64,000 nt of DNA. Source: Myxococcaceae bacterium. Its GTDB lineage: Bacteria > Myxococcota > Myxococcia > Myxococcales > Myxococcaceae. The position numbers and the translations under genes are program-made. Positions 1 to 7,580 of the stretch are shown here, piece by piece. The stretch spans positions 1-64,000 of the forward strand of contig JADGRA010000014.1 of the NCBI GenBank assembly GCA_017881265.1, in the 5' to 3' direction. Position 1 is the first letter of the stretch. Each line of letters opens with the position of its first letter. The notes under the pieces were generated by a model that was not told the origin of the DNA, made no database searches, and worked only from the letters and a program-made list of their open reading frames with translations.

Positions 1-1027
1 CGCGGCCCGCGTCAATCCGTCGGCCGAGCACGGAGAGCACCGCGGGAAGGAAGCTGAGCGCGAACAGCACCGCCAGCGCGACCACCAGCGCACCGGCCAG
101 GCCCATCGTCGCGAGGTAGGAGCCCCAGTAGAAGAGCAGCCCGGACAGGCCGACCATCACCGCCAGGCCAGAGAAGGCCACCGACCGTCCCGCAGTCTCC
201 ACCGCATGAACGACGGCCTCATCGACCGAGACACCAGAAGCGAGCTCATCCCGGAAGCGGCTCACCATGAAGAGCGAGTAGTCAATCGCCACGCCGAGCC
301 CAATTAACGAGGTGATATTCACCGTGTACTGCGCCATGTCGGTGACGTGGGAAAGAAGCAGAACTCCCCCGATGCCGCACAGCACCGACAGCCCGCCCAC
401 CGCGATGGGCAACGCCGCAGCCACCAGCGACCCAAACACGGCCAGCAGCACGAGGAGTGCCAAGGGAAGGGAAATGACCTCGGCCAGGAGCAAGTCATGC
501 TCCAAGGTGACGTCCAGGTCGTGAAGGAAGGCCACGCGGCCCGTGGCAACCACGTCCAGCGGGGCGGCATGCACCTTGGCGCGCAGGCCCGGGTACGCGC
601 GGGCGGCCGTCAGCAGGTCGCCCTTCAGTGACACCAGGGCCAGGATGCGGTGCCCATCGGAGGACACCAGGCGCTTGGCCAGCAGCGGAGCCATCTCAAA
701 GGGGTTGGCGACGCTGGCGACGGCGGGTTCTGCGGCAACGGGAGCGAGCGCGGACTTCACTGCGGCGGCGAAGCGTGGGTCCCCCACGGTGAAGTCCGCG
801 GCATGGAAGACGAGGGTAAAGGAAGTGTCCCCTGGAAGCGCGAGCGCCTTCTCGACCAGCGCCTGGGCCCGGTCTGCTTCGATGCCTTCGATGGACCCGG
901 TGGTGAGCGTCCCGCCACGGAGGAGCGAGCCAACCGCCCCGAGGAGGAGCAGCCCGCTGAGTGAGAGCACCCACCATTTGCGACGACAGACGAAGGCACC
1001 CCAGGCGGCAAACATGCGGCGCTGCAT
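1..1027 (-). CDS. MMPL/RND-family transporter, N-terminal part (runs off window)
   Basis: An open frame starts at ATG 1027-1025 and continues without a stop to the window edge (342 codons visible). After a short positive N-terminus (MQRRMF...RRKWW) comes one membrane helix and a periplasmic loop of about 170 residues. A run of helices follows that contains the MMPL signature GLGVAIDYSLFMVSRFRDEL. This layout is typical of the first half of MMPL/HpnN-type RND transporters, which move lipids or hydrophobic molecules across the inner membrane in Gram-negatives. The substrate cannot be read from the sequence. The C-terminal half lies outside the window. The gene lies 43 bp downstream of the zinc-ribbon protein gene on the same strand and may be cotranscribed with it. 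Confidence 0.85.
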   Translation of the reverse strand, partial: MQRRMFAAWGAFVCRRKWWVLSLSGLLLLGAVGSLLRGGTLTTGSIEGIEADRAQALVEKALALPGDTSFTLVFHAADFTVGDPRFAAAVKSALAPVAAEPAVASVANPFEMAPLLAKRLVSSDGHRILALVSLKGDLLTAARAYPGLRAKVHAAPLDVVATGRVAFLHDLDVTLEHDLLLAEVISLPLALLVLLAVFGSLVAAALPIAVGGLSVLCGIGGVLLLSHVTDMAQYTVNITSLIGLGVAIDYSLFMVSRFRDELASGVSVDEAVVHAVETAGRSVAFSGLAVMVGLSGLLFYWGSYLATMGLAGALVVALAVLFALSFLPAVLSVLGRRIDAGR

Positions 1028-1070
1028 AGCACCCCGACGGGCATCTCGCTGCACCCGGACGGGGCTGTGG

Positions 1071-1742
1071 CTAGGGCGCTCGCCGCCAGGCGGCCAGGAG
1101 CAGCGACGCCAGTCCGAGCAATAGGACGGTGGTGCCGAAGAACCCCCGGTGGGAGAGCGCGAAGAGCAGCCCGGGGATGCCGAGCGCCACCGACAACACA
1201 ACGAGCGGACCTGCGCCCAAGGCGACGCCTGCCGGCCGAAGCCAGCCTGGAGTGCTTCCTCGCGAAAGCCTCTCCAACTCGAGTTGCGCTTCGGCCCGGG
1301 CGGCGACTTCCGCCGCAGACACCGGCTCACCGTCCAAGGGCCCGACGTCTCCTGCCCTCCCCTGCCCCCGCCGCTGGAGCTGCTCTGCTTCGCGCGCCGC
1401 GGTGGCCTCGGCCCAGAGGCGGGCGTTGAAGACCCGAGACTCCTCCGTGTCTAGCCGGGCCTCGCAGTGCACACAGACTATGGCGTGGCGGCTACTGTCC
1501 GCGCCGCAGTCGACGCAGCGGACGAAAGGCTGCGCCGCGTCGGGTGCTTCCAGGACGAGCGGCGGCTCCGGTTCCGGAGAAAACCGCTCGAGGCTTCCAG
1601 TGGGCCGCCTGACGGGCGCAACCGTCGCCCCATCCTCCTGCGCTCGCTCCAGCGTCGCAAAGCGACGTGGCGGGGTCGGCGTGGAGGGCTCGGTGTCCTT
1701 GCGCTCGCGCTCCAGACGCAGAAATCGCCCCAGTTGCTTCAC
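1071..1742 (-). CDS. Zinc-ribbon membrane protein, hypothetical
   Basis: This is a 223-residue protein if started at GTG 1742-1740. That start overlaps the stop of the upstream AAA ATPase gene as GTGA, a translational-coupling arrangement, so I prefer it to the in-frame start 51 bp further upstream. A charged N-terminus is followed by a treble-clef-like CVDCGADSSRHAIVCVHCEA segment (two CxxC pairs, likely one zinc). Next comes an Ala/Glu-rich stretch, probably helical, and then two C-terminal membrane helices (VALGAGPLVVLSVALGIPGL and TTVLLLGLASLLLA). I do not recognise a named family. The coupling suggests that it works with the Ycf46-like ATPase. Confidence 0.75.
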   Translation of the reverse strand: MKQLGRFLRLERERKDTEPSTPTPPRRFATLERAQEDGATVAPVRRPTGSLERFSPEPEPPLVLEAPDAAQPFVRCVDCGADSSRHAIVCVHCEARLDTEESRVFNARLWAEATAAREAEQLQRRGQGRAGDVGPLDGEPVSAAEVAARAEAQLELERLSRGSTPGWLRPAGVALGAGPLVVLSVALGIPGLLFALSHRGFFGTTVLLLGLASLLLAAWRRAP

Positions 1743-3301
1743 GCGGCCACGCCCGCCTTTCGGGAGGCGGGCCGGGTGCGCCGGACTGCCCAAGCCCGCA
1801 GCCGCTCGACCTCCTCTGCCAACGTGACGGCGAGGGGAAATGTCTGTCCTGCCGCGGTCAAGAGGTGTGCGGTCCCGAGTTCGGCTCCCTGGGCGAACGC
1901 CAGGTACAGGCCTTCCACCACCAACTGCTCCAGTTCGGCCCCGCTGAAATTGGGGGTCCGGCCCGCCACCTGCGCCAGGTCGAAGACGGCCGCGTCCCGT
2001 CCTCGGTGCCTCAAGTGGATGGCCAGAATCTCCGCGCGCTCGCGTGCGTCCGGAAGGTCGATGAAGAAAATCTCATCGAAGCGCCCCTTGCGCAGCAACT
2101 CCGGCGGCAGGGCGTCCACCCGGTTGGCCGTGGCGACGACGAAGACGGCAGCCGTCTTCTCCTGAAGCCAGGTGAGGAAGGTGCCAAGGACGCGGGCCGA
2201 GACGCCCGCGTCCACCGAGCCGGAAGTCGCGGCGCCGGCGAGGGCTTTGTCGATTTCGTCTACCCAGAGCACCGCCGGCGCCGCGCTTTCCGCGACGCGG
2301 ATGGCCCGGCGGAGATTTTCCTCCGAGGAGCCGATGAGCCCGCTGAAGATGCGGCCCACGTCCAGGCGCAACAACGGGAGAGTCCACTGCGACGCGATGG
2401 CCTTCGCGGTGAGGCTCTTGCCGCAACCCTGCACGCCGAGCAGGAGCAGCCCCTTGGGCTCGGGCAGTCCAAAGCGCCGGGCTGCCTCGCCGAAGGCGGC
2501 GGCGCGGCGACCAAGCCAGTCCTTGAGGTTCTCAAGCCCTCCCACGCCGTGCAGGTCGTGCTCCGCTGGGTAGTACTCGAGGAGTCCGCTCTTGCGGATG
2601 ACTTGACGCTTCTCCTCCATCACGCGCTGAATGTCCGAGGCGTCCAGGCGCTGGTCCTCGGCAATGGCCTTGGCGAAGGCGTTCTCTGCCTCCTGCAAGG
2701 TGAGACCGAGGGCCGCCTTCACCAGCTTCTCCCCCTCCTCGCGCTTGAGGTCGACGGTGGCCTGCCCTCCACTGCGGACGACGCCGATGATGTCGCGTAG
2801 CAACTCGGCCAGGTCGCGGAAGGTGGGAAGGGGGACGTCCAGCACGCTCATCTCCTTCTCCAACTCCACCGGGAGTTGCAGTACGGGCGAGAGGACGATG
2901 ACGGTGGTGTACGTGCTCTTGAGCGCATGCCCGAGCTCCCGAAGGGCGCGGACCACCCGCGGCTCGGCGAGGTACGGATGGAAGTCCTTCAGCACCACCA
3001 AGCTGGGCTCGCCGTAGGCGCCGACGGCCTGGAGCGCGACGAGGGGGTCCTCGCTTCCCTCGCCACGGGGAGGTTGGGCGCGCGCCCCCCCCAGGCGGTG
3101 AAGCCCTTTGGAAATCGACCAGCCGAGCAGCACCTTGCCATGGGCCTGGGCCATCTCCTCGAGAAGGGCGTCCACCCGCTGCTCCTCGCTGCTCACCAGC
3201 CACAGGAGGGGGTTTCGCGCGCGAATGAGGGTGTCCAACTCGACCAAGAACCGTGGGCGAGTGGCCGCAGCGGCAATGGTGCGTTCGGGCGGAGCGGACA
3301 T
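1739..3301 (-). CDS. Ycf46-like AAA+ ATPase
   Basis: The protein has 520 residues from ATG 3301-3299 (MSAPPERT). The N-terminal half (about 1-240) resembles the non-canonical domain of Ycf46-type proteins. A single AAA+ module follows, with Walker A GVQGCGKS at about 289-296, Walker B VLWVDEID at about 344-351, sensor-1 ATAN, and the arginine-finger region ELLRKGRFDEIFF. The family (COG0464, Ycf46 subgroup) is widespread in cyanobacteria and myxobacteria; its substrate in bacteria is not settled, so a remodelling role is only inferred. The downstream zinc-ribbon gene overlaps its stop by 4 bp. A LexA-box-like site lies about 50 bp upstream in the shared divergent promoter region. Confidence 0.88.
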   Translation of the reverse strand: MSAPPERTIAAAATRPRFLVELDTLIRARNPLLWLVSSEEQRVDALLEEMAQAHGKVLLGWSISKGLHRLGGARAQPPRGEGSEDPLVALQAVGAYGEPSLVVLKDFHPYLAEPRVVRALRELGHALKSTYTTVIVLSPVLQLPVELEKEMSVLDVPLPTFRDLAELLRDIIGVVRSGGQATVDLKREEGEKLVKAALGLTLQEAENAFAKAIAEDQRLDASDIQRVMEEKRQVIRKSGLLEYYPAEHDLHGVGGLENLKDWLGRRAAAFGEAARRFGLPEPKGLLLLGVQGCGKSLTAKAIASQWTLPLLRLDVGRIFSGLIGSSEENLRRAIRVAESAAPAVLWVDEIDKALAGAATSGSVDAGVSARVLGTFLTWLQEKTAAVFVVATANRVDALPPELLRKGRFDEIFFIDLPDARERAEILAIHLRHRGRDAAVFDLAQVAGRTPNFSGAELEQLVVEGLYLAFAQGAELGTAHLLTAAGQTFPLAVTLAEEVERLRAWAVRRTRPASRKAGVAA

Positions 3302-3351
3302 GGGGGGCAGCGCGAGCTTAGCCCGGGGTTGGTCGTTGACAGAGACTCTGT

Positions 3352-3368
3352 ACTGAACTTGTGTACAG
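3352..3368 (-). promoter_or_regulatory. LexA-box-like site / palindrome in divergent promoter
   Basis: Read on the minus strand this is CTGTACACAAGTTCAGT. It matches 14 of 17 positions of the M. xanthus LexA consensus as I remember it (CTRHAMRYBYGTTCAGS). It also overlaps a perfect 6-bp inverted repeat, CTGTAC (3348-3353) and GTACAG (3363-3368). It sits between the divergent Ycf46-like gene (start 3301) and the zinc-ribbon gene (start 3374), where a repressor could control both. A TTGACA hexamer at 3336-3341 lies just upstream on the plus strand. Regulation by LexA is an inference. Confidence 0.3.
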
Positions 3369-3373
3369 GTGCG

Positions 3374-3772
3374 ATGGACCGCCACTCCCTCCTGGCGATG
3401 GTCGACACCCTCGGGCGGGCCCTGGCCGAACGGGGGTTGCACCGCCATGTCGAAGAGCTGCGGGTGTACTGGCTGGCGCTCTCGCGGGGACTGGTTGGCC
3501 CCGGCCAACGGCTCAACGTCGGCTGGTCCGAAGCTCTGGTGGTGGAATGGTTTCGACTGTTACGGCTCCCGCCACACGCCGACGACTACTTGGTGCGACC
3601 CCCGTCGAGCCCGTGCCCACGATGCCCGCAGGCCGTCGGACATGCTGTCGAGGTGAAAACCGCCCTCACCTTCCCCGAAGGCAGAAAAGCGGTGTGCACG
3701 GTGTGCGGCACCGCGTGGCTCGAGTTGGACGCTCTCCGCGGCCGCTCTGACCATGCGACGCTGAGCTCATGA
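3374..3772 (+). CDS. Zinc-ribbon protein, hypothetical
   Basis: This 132-residue protein starts at ATG 3374. The N-terminal two thirds are predicted helical (MDRHSLLAMVDTLGRALAER...). The C-terminal part carries two CxxC pairs, CPRC and CTVC, about 30 residues apart, that should bind one zinc. I recognise no named family. It is divergent from the Ycf46-like gene, and a LexA-box-like site lies only about 6 bp upstream of the start codon, so repressor binding would overlap the translation start. It ends about 150 bp before the tRNA-Glu gene. Confidence 0.65.
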   Translation: MDRHSLLAMVDTLGRALAERGLHRHVEELRVYWLALSRGLVGPGQRLNVGWSEALVVEWFRLLRLPPHADDYLVRPPSSPCPRCPQAVGHAVEVKTALTFPEGRKAVCTVCGTAWLELDALRGRSDHATLSS

Positions 3773-3924
3773 ATCCTTCGGAACAGGCCGCCCGAGCCGG
3801 GGGGGCCGAGGCCACCACGACCGGCATCGCCATGGCCGTCACCAGGTCGCGATTCGCTACGGCAAGCCGCCGGTTGACGGCAGGCCCCAGTCCGTTTAGA
3901 GACGCCCCCGCTTCAGGAAGCATG

Positions 3925-3994
3925 GCCCTGTCGTCTAGTGGTCAGGACGGAGCCCTCTCACGGCTCAAACTCGGGTTCGAATCCCGGCAGGGTC
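3925..3994 (+). tRNA. tRNA-Glu (anticodon CTC)
   Basis: The cloverleaf can be folded by eye. The 7-bp acceptor pairs 3925-3931 (GCCCTGT) with 3987-3993 (GCAGGGT), with two G-U type pairs. The anticodon stem GAGCC/GGCTC encloses the loop CTCTCAC with anticodon CTC. The T arm is TCGGG-TTCGAAT-CCCGG. No CCA is encoded. The 3' part is repeated exactly at 7555-7580, which marks the gene as the integration site of a mobile element. Confidence 0.92.
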
Positions 3995-3997
3995 ACT
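3972..3997 (+). repeat. att-like direct repeat, left copy (3' end of tRNA-Glu)
   Basis: This 26-bp sequence covers the T arm and 3' acceptor strand of tRNA-Glu and runs 3 bp past it. It recurs exactly and in the same orientation at 7555-7580. Direct repeats of a tRNA 3' end are the classical footprint of integration by a tyrosine recombinase. Confidence 0.8.
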
Positions 3998-4033
3998 TTT
4001 CCGGGGCCGCTTCAGAGGTGAAGCGGCGCTCGG

Positions 4034-4489
4034 TTAAGAATTGGGGTCAGGGCTGGGGTCAGAACTCTTCGCTCGACGTGCTCGCTTCGAGGCCCACTTC
4101 AGGTCACGAAGCGTGACTGGCCTGTCCACAACATCGCCTCGCGCCGCGCGTTCCTCGGACACCATCTCCTGTGCGACGCCCAGCCATCTCGCAAACGCGT
4201 CGCCGCTTGCCCACTCTGAAACCTCGCGTTTGAGTCCGTTTAGGTAGCGGTGCAGCGCCTCTCGCTGGCTGGCGATGGAGGGCGTCCCGGCGCCAACTTC
4301 GACGACGACGAAACATCCGTCCTGCAAGCCGCGCGCGAAGGCCTCCTCCGAGGTCCGGAACGTGTCGACGAGCCGTCCCCAGGAGATGAGCGCCCACTTG
4401 CCTCGATATCCCTCGTCGAGGAGCTGGGGCTCTAGCTGCTCGTAGGCCGCGAAGTCGAGGTGAACCCTGTAGTCCTTGGCCTTGGGCAT
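4034..4489 (-). CDS. Hypothetical protein inside tRNA-Glu element
   Basis: This is a 151-residue soluble protein from ATG 4489-4487 (MPKAKDYRVHLDF). The first 70 residues look like a compact alpha/beta domain (YRGKWALISWGRLVDTFRTS, then FVVVEVG). They are loosely reminiscent of DUF5678-like proteins, but I would not assign that family. The C-terminal half is helical and basic and ends in a Ser/Pro-rich tail. It lies at the left end of the element and is transcribed toward the tRNA. Its function is unknown. Confidence 0.55.
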   Translation of the reverse strand: MPKAKDYRVHLDFAAYEQLEPQLLDEGYRGKWALISWGRLVDTFRTSEEAFARGLQDGCFVVVEVGAGTPSIASQREALHRYLNGLKREVSEWASGDAFARWLGVAQEMVSEERAARGDVVDRPVTLRDLKWASKRARRAKSSDPSPDPNS

Positions 4490-4946
4490 GGCGACTCTCA
4501 GTCCTAGCCGACATGGGTGACGGACGCGGGGCCGAGGGTTCCTGCCAACGACACTTTCCGCACCGCGTCGGGAGGGCACTTTTCCGAGGCCCGGGACCAT
4601 CCGCGACGGCCGCATCCGCCAAGAGCCAGGACATGCTCCATGACCTGCCGAGCGGCTTACCTCAGAGGAGAAACGTCATCTTCGAACCTTCTGGCAGTCA
4701 GCCTGGCAGTCGTCGGCCGCGACGTTCAGGCCTGGCCGGAATTCAACCCGCGCGGTCGTCGGCGCCATCCCCCCAAGAAAGCGTGACACAGTCTCCTCCC
4801 CTCTGAAGATTAGGCCCAGAGAGGGTGTCTGGCACACGTCGGAGTACCGCCCACCTCGCAGGGTTAGCGTTTCGGCTCGCGGCAGCGGGCCCTGGAGCAA
4901 TCCGGAGGTGGGATGGGCGTACTGCGGCTGAACCCGGAGGATTCCG
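4490..4946. other. Non-coding stretch, no gene seen
   Basis: There are 457 bp between the 151-aa gene and the small membrane protein gene. The open frames here look like GC-driven shadows. The only recognisable signal is the ribosome-binding region GGAGG just before 4947. I see no repeat or RNA gene. Confidence 0.4.
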
Positions 4947-5240
4947 ATGCTCGATTTCGACACACTCGCGCGGGCGGTAGTTACGTTAATCATCGCCTCG
5001 TCGTTCTTGCTCCTTGCCGTGGGGATCACCTGGCGTCTGGCGTTGAAGCCCACGATGCAGGCATTCCTCGACTACAGAACCATGCGCGGCGGAGCAGATC
5101 CCGCGCTTTCCCGCAGGATGGCCGAGCTGGAGGATGAGGTCCGAGCGTTGAAGGAACGAGTCGGCCTGCTGCCGGACGGCAATCCCTCGCGCCGGCTGGG
5201 CACCGAGGTGCCCTTGCGCGGGACCAAGGAGAAAGCCTGA
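4947..5240 (+). CDS. Small membrane protein with coiled coil
   Basis: This 97-residue protein starts at ATG 4947 behind a good Shine-Dalgarno sequence (CGGAGGATTCCG). One N-terminal membrane helix (VVTLIIASSFLLLAVGITW) is followed by a heptad-like segment (RRMAELEDEVRALKERVGLL) and a basic tail. The architecture resembles PspB-like regulators, but I see no diagnostic match. Its stop overlaps the probable start of a 62-aa ORF, so the two are likely cotranslated. It lies inside the tRNA-Glu element. Confidence 0.6.
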   Translation: MLDFDTLARAVVTLIIASSFLLLAVGITWRLALKPTMQAFLDYRTMRGGADPALSRRMAELEDEVRALKERVGLLPDGNPSRRLGTEVPLRGTKEKA

Positions 5241-5425
5241 GCTGGAGCGGCAAGGGCTACTACGCCCGGAGCGACGACCTCCAGGCCGGGGACGCCGCTG
5301 CGGAGAGCCTTCAAGAAGCGATCCGGGTGTACCTCAACACGCCGAGGGCACGGGGTGAGGTAGCCGAGTGGCTCGCGAAGCTCAGCGCCGAGGCCCAGGC
5401 GAGGAAGGCCTGTGGCTACCGATAA
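5237..5425 (+). CDS. Small ORF with probable CTG start
   Basis: This frame of 62 residues has coding-like composition (LSWSGKGYYARSDDLQAGDA, then EVAEWLAKLSAEAQARKACG). It begins with CTG at 5237, overlapping the upstream stop as CTGA, with AAGGAG five bases before it. There is no in-frame ATG or GTG. A CTG start is rare, so this may instead be the tail of a gene damaged by the IS upstream region that begins about 10 bp later. Function unknown. Confidence 0.4.
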   Translation: MSWSGKGYYARSDDLQAGDAAAESLQEAIRVYLNTPRARGEVAEWLAKLSAEAQARKACGYR

Positions 5426-5433
5426 CCTGAAGA

Positions 5434-5470
5434 GCGCCAGATTTCGAGGGGTTGCGACGTCGGTAACGGG
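5434..5470 (+). repeat. 37-bp inverted repeat, copy 1
   Basis: This 37-bp stretch upstream of the IS transposase at 5516 recurs exactly, in inverted orientation, at 13844-13880. Similarity continues imperfectly for about 35 bp more toward the transposase. Both copies accompany transposases of the same family, so this is probably an IS end or upstream sequence. Confidence 0.6.
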
Positions 5471-5515
5471 AGCGCGGCTGGTGACCCCGCTGCCGTCCTG
5501 CGCCACATCAAGGCC

Positions 5516-6535
5516 ATGGTTCTACTCGTCGCCATGTTCGGCTTGTTGCGCTCGGTCCTCGCCGGCCATGAGCTCGCGCTTGAGAACGTCGCACTCCGCC
5601 AGCAACTCGCTGTCTTACGGAGGCATCGGCCGCGGCCCAGTCTTCGCGTTGTCGACAGGCTGTTCTGGATGGCATTGGCGAGCTGGTGGCCGCGGTGGCG
5701 GGAGGTGTTGTGCCTCGTGAAGCCGGAGACGGTCATCGCGTGGCACCGGGCGGGTTTCCGCCACGTCTGGCGATGGCGCACGCGCAGAGGCGGGCGACCG
5801 CGTGCCGATGCCGCCATTCAAGCCCTCGTCCGAAAGATGGCCACCGACAACCCCTCATGGGGCGCACCGAGGATTCACGGTGAGTTGCTCAAGCTGGGCT
5901 ACCGCGTCGCCCAGTCGACCGTCGCGAAGTACATGCCGCGTCGGCCTCGGAGACCATCCTCCCAAACCTGGCGGAACTTCCTGCGGAACCACCTGTCACA
6001 GGCGGCCGCCATGGACTTCTTCGTCATCCCGACGGCGACATTCCAGCTGCTCTACGGCTTCGTCATCCTCGAGCACGCCCGTCGCCGAATCCGGCATCTT
6101 GCGGTAACCGCCCACCCGACGGCGGCGTGGACGCGCCAGCAACTTCGCGAGGCGTTCCCATTCGACACTTCATCCCGATTCCTCCACCGAGACCGGGACG
6201 GCATCTACGGCCACGCCGTCACGGAGACCATCAGGGCGATGGGCATAGAAGACGTGCCCATCTCGCCAAGAAGCCCTTGGCAAAACCCATACTGCGAGAG
6301 GGTCATCCGGACGCTCAGGCGCGAACTATTGGACCACGTCATCATCCTCAACGCGTCTCACGCACGGCGGATGCTGCGCGAGTACGTTGCCTACTACCTG
6401 CGAGATAGAACACATCTGTCACTGGCGAAGGATGCTCCTGAGGAGCGCGCCGTCGAGGCGCCCTGTGCCGGCGCTGTCAGTTCGCGCGAGGTGCTTGGCG
6501 GCCTGCATCACCGCTACTACCGCCGAGCGGCGTAG
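5516..6535 (+). CDS. IS transposase, integrase-core (DDE) family
   Basis: This 339-residue transposase starts at ATG 5516. The N-terminal part has a leucine-rich helix (ELALENVALRQQLAVLRRH) and an HTH-like segment containing KPETVIAWHRAGFRHVWRW. The rve integrase core follows, with the catalytic triad visible as MDFF (first Asp), HRDRDG (second Asp) and PYCERVIRTLRREL (Glu). The C-terminus HHRYYRRAA is typical of this IS group. It looks full length. I could not find clear terminal inverted repeats. Fragments of related copies lie at 6724-6796 and 13002-13630. Confidence 0.88.
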   Translation: MVLLVAMFGLLRSVLAGHELALENVALRQQLAVLRRHRPRPSLRVVDRLFWMALASWWPRWREVLCLVKPETVIAWHRAGFRHVWRWRTRRGGRPRADAAIQALVRKMATDNPSWGAPRIHGELLKLGYRVAQSTVAKYMPRRPRRPSSQTWRNFLRNHLSQAAAMDFFVIPTATFQLLYGFVILEHARRRIRHLAVTAHPTAAWTRQQLREAFPFDTSSRFLHRDRDGIYGHAVTETIRAMGIEDVPISPRSPWQNPYCERVIRTLRRELLDHVIILNASHARRMLREYVAYYLRDRTHLSLAKDAPEERAVEAPCAGAVSSREVLGGLHHRYYRRAA

Positions 6536-6723
6536 TGCAAGCCGCACGCAGCCTACGAGGTCAAGCCTGGGGCTCGACGGGCGTTCAGCGCCTAGCGGTT
6601 TTCTGGCGGCGACCATAGTTTGCCGCCTACCGCCCGGCAGCTCGCCGCGCTGGTGACCTCATTGGGGCGCAGGCGTCGTGTGTACGCACTCGTAGCTCGC
6701 CTTTCAGCTTTCGGTACGGACAG

Positions 6724-6796
6724 GCGGAGTGCGACGTTCTCAAGCGCGAGCTCCTGGCCGGCGAGGACCGAGCGCAACAAGCCGAACAGGCGACGA
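6724..6796 (-). mobile_element. Fragment of IS transposase 5' end, inverted
   Basis: About 73 bp read on the minus strand match the beginning of the 5516 transposase gene almost exactly. The translation is LLRSVLAGQELALENVALR against LLRSVLAGHELALENVALR. The rest of that copy is missing. Two inverted partial copies 1.1 kb apart show repeated IS insertion and deletion here. Confidence 0.7.
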
Positions 6797-6820
6797 CAAC
6801 TACATCACGCATCGTTCCAG

Positions 6821-6850
6821 TTGACATCTGATGCGGCAACGGCTCAAACT
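6821..6850 (+). promoter_or_regulatory. Possible sigma-70-type promoter of vapBC
   Basis: TTGACA at 6821-6826 is followed after 18 bp by CAAACT (6845-6850), a moderate -10. The predicted start would be almost at the vapB ATG (6858), so the transcript would be nearly leaderless. The local sequence (ATTAATC) is unusually AT-rich for this window. Confidence 0.3.
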
Positions 6851-6857
6851 ATTAATC

Positions 6858-7106
6858 ATGCCACGGACAACAATCGACATCGATGCCCCCATCCTTCGCG
6901 ATCTGAAGAAGCTGCAGAAGCGCGAGGGGAAGCCCCTCGGGCGGCTTGTCAGCGAACTCTTGGCACTCGCGCTCCGCCGTGAGAAAGCCCCGCCGCCAGT
7001 CCCCTTCCGCTGGACGGCGCGCGCGATGGGCGCCCCGCTCGTGGACCTCGGCGACAAGGACGCACTCTGGGCAGCCCTAACGGCTGTCGACGCGCCACGG
7101 CGATGA
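6858..7106 (+). CDS. vapB: VapB-type antitoxin
   Basis: This 82-residue protein starts at ATG 6858. The N-terminus MPRTTIDIDAPILRDLKKLQ is a ribbon-helix-helix DNA-binding motif (strand followed by helices). A hinge (LGRLVSELLALALRREK) and a toxin-binding tail follow. The toxin gene starts within its stop codon (ATGA), so the two are translationally coupled. By analogy with the family it should neutralise the PIN-domain toxin and autorepress the operon. It is cargo of the tRNA-Glu element. Confidence 0.8.
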   Translation: MPRTTIDIDAPILRDLKKLQKREGKPLGRLVSELLALALRREKAPPPVPFRWTARAMGAPLVDLGDKDALWAALTAVDAPRR

Positions 7107-7540
7107 GCTTTGCCCTCGACGCCAACGTTCTGCTGTACGCCTCGAACACGGCAAGCCCTGAGCACATGCGCGCACGCGATTTTCTTTCGGCCTGCGCCAG
7201 AGGCACCGAGTTGCTCTGCCTGGGCTGGCCAACGCTGATGGCCTACCTCCGGATTAGCACCCACCCCGCCATTTTCCCGACCCCATTGAGCCAGGGCGAG
7301 GCCGAGGGCAACATCCATGCACTGCTCCAGCTTCCTCACGTTCGGGTGGTCTCCGAGCTGGACGGGTTCTGGGAGGTCTACCGTGAGGTCTCCGCGACAA
7401 CTCGCGCACGGGGCAACCTCGTTCCGGATGCCCACCTCGCGGCAATCCTGAAGCAGAACGGCATCGCGACCCTCTGCACGAACGACTCGGACTTTCGCCG
7501 GTTCGATTTCCTCGAGCTGCGAAACCCGTTCTCACCATAG
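7103..7540 (+). CDS. vapC: VapC-type PIN-domain ribonuclease toxin
   Basis: This 145-residue PIN-domain protein starts at ATG 7103, overlapping the vapB stop by 4 bp. The acidic residues expected for the metal site are visible: Asp in FALDANVLLY, Asp in LVPDAHLAAI and Asp in CTNDSDFRRFD. The segment GWPTLMAYLRISTHPAIF is typical of chromosomal VapC toxins. The family cleaves RNA, often tRNA or rRNA; the target here is unknown. It lies immediately before the right copy of the tRNA-Glu repeat and is intact. Confidence 0.85.
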   Translation: MSFALDANVLLYASNTASPEHMRARDFLSACARGTELLCLGWPTLMAYLRISTHPAIFPTPLSQGEAEGNIHALLQLPHVRVVSELDGFWEVYREVSATTRARGNLVPDAHLAAILKQNGIATLCTNDSDFRRFDFLELRNPFSP

Positions 7541-7554
7541 GAAGACCACGTTCC

Positions 7555-7580
7555 CGGGTTCGAATCCCGGCAGGGTCACT
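7555..7580 (+). repeat. att-like direct repeat, right copy
   Basis: This is an exact 26-bp copy of 3972-3997, the T arm and acceptor 3' strand of tRNA-Glu. No 5' half of a tRNA precedes it, because the vapC 3' end is directly upstream. It is therefore an att scar and not a second tRNA gene. Confidence 0.8.

Larger units (their letters stand above)
6536..6857. other. IS-derived non-coding stretch
   Basis: No intact gene is present in this 322-bp stretch. It holds the IS 3' flank, an inverted fragment of the IS transposase 5' end (6724-6796) and the promoter region of vapBC. Confidence 0.5.
3998..7580. mobile_element. Putative integrative element at tRNA-Glu
   Basis: The segment is bounded by the tRNA-Glu gene and an exact 26-bp copy of its 3' end. 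Its cargo is a 151-aa unknown protein, a small membrane protein with a coupled 62-aa ORF, an IS carrying a DDE transposase, and a VapBC toxin-antitoxin module. No intact integrase lies between the repeats. An integrase fragment lies just outside at 7823-7918, so the element is probably degraded or was mobilised in trans. Naming it an element rests on the repeats and the cargo, not on an intact recombinase. Confidence 0.6.

Noticed and set aside
3769-4116. Open frame of 115 codons across the tRNA-Glu gene
   Set aside because: It runs straight through the tRNA and has no protein-like segments.
7555-7580. Second tRNA-Glu gene
   Set aside because: Only the T arm and 3' acceptor strand are present; vapC coding sequence precedes them.
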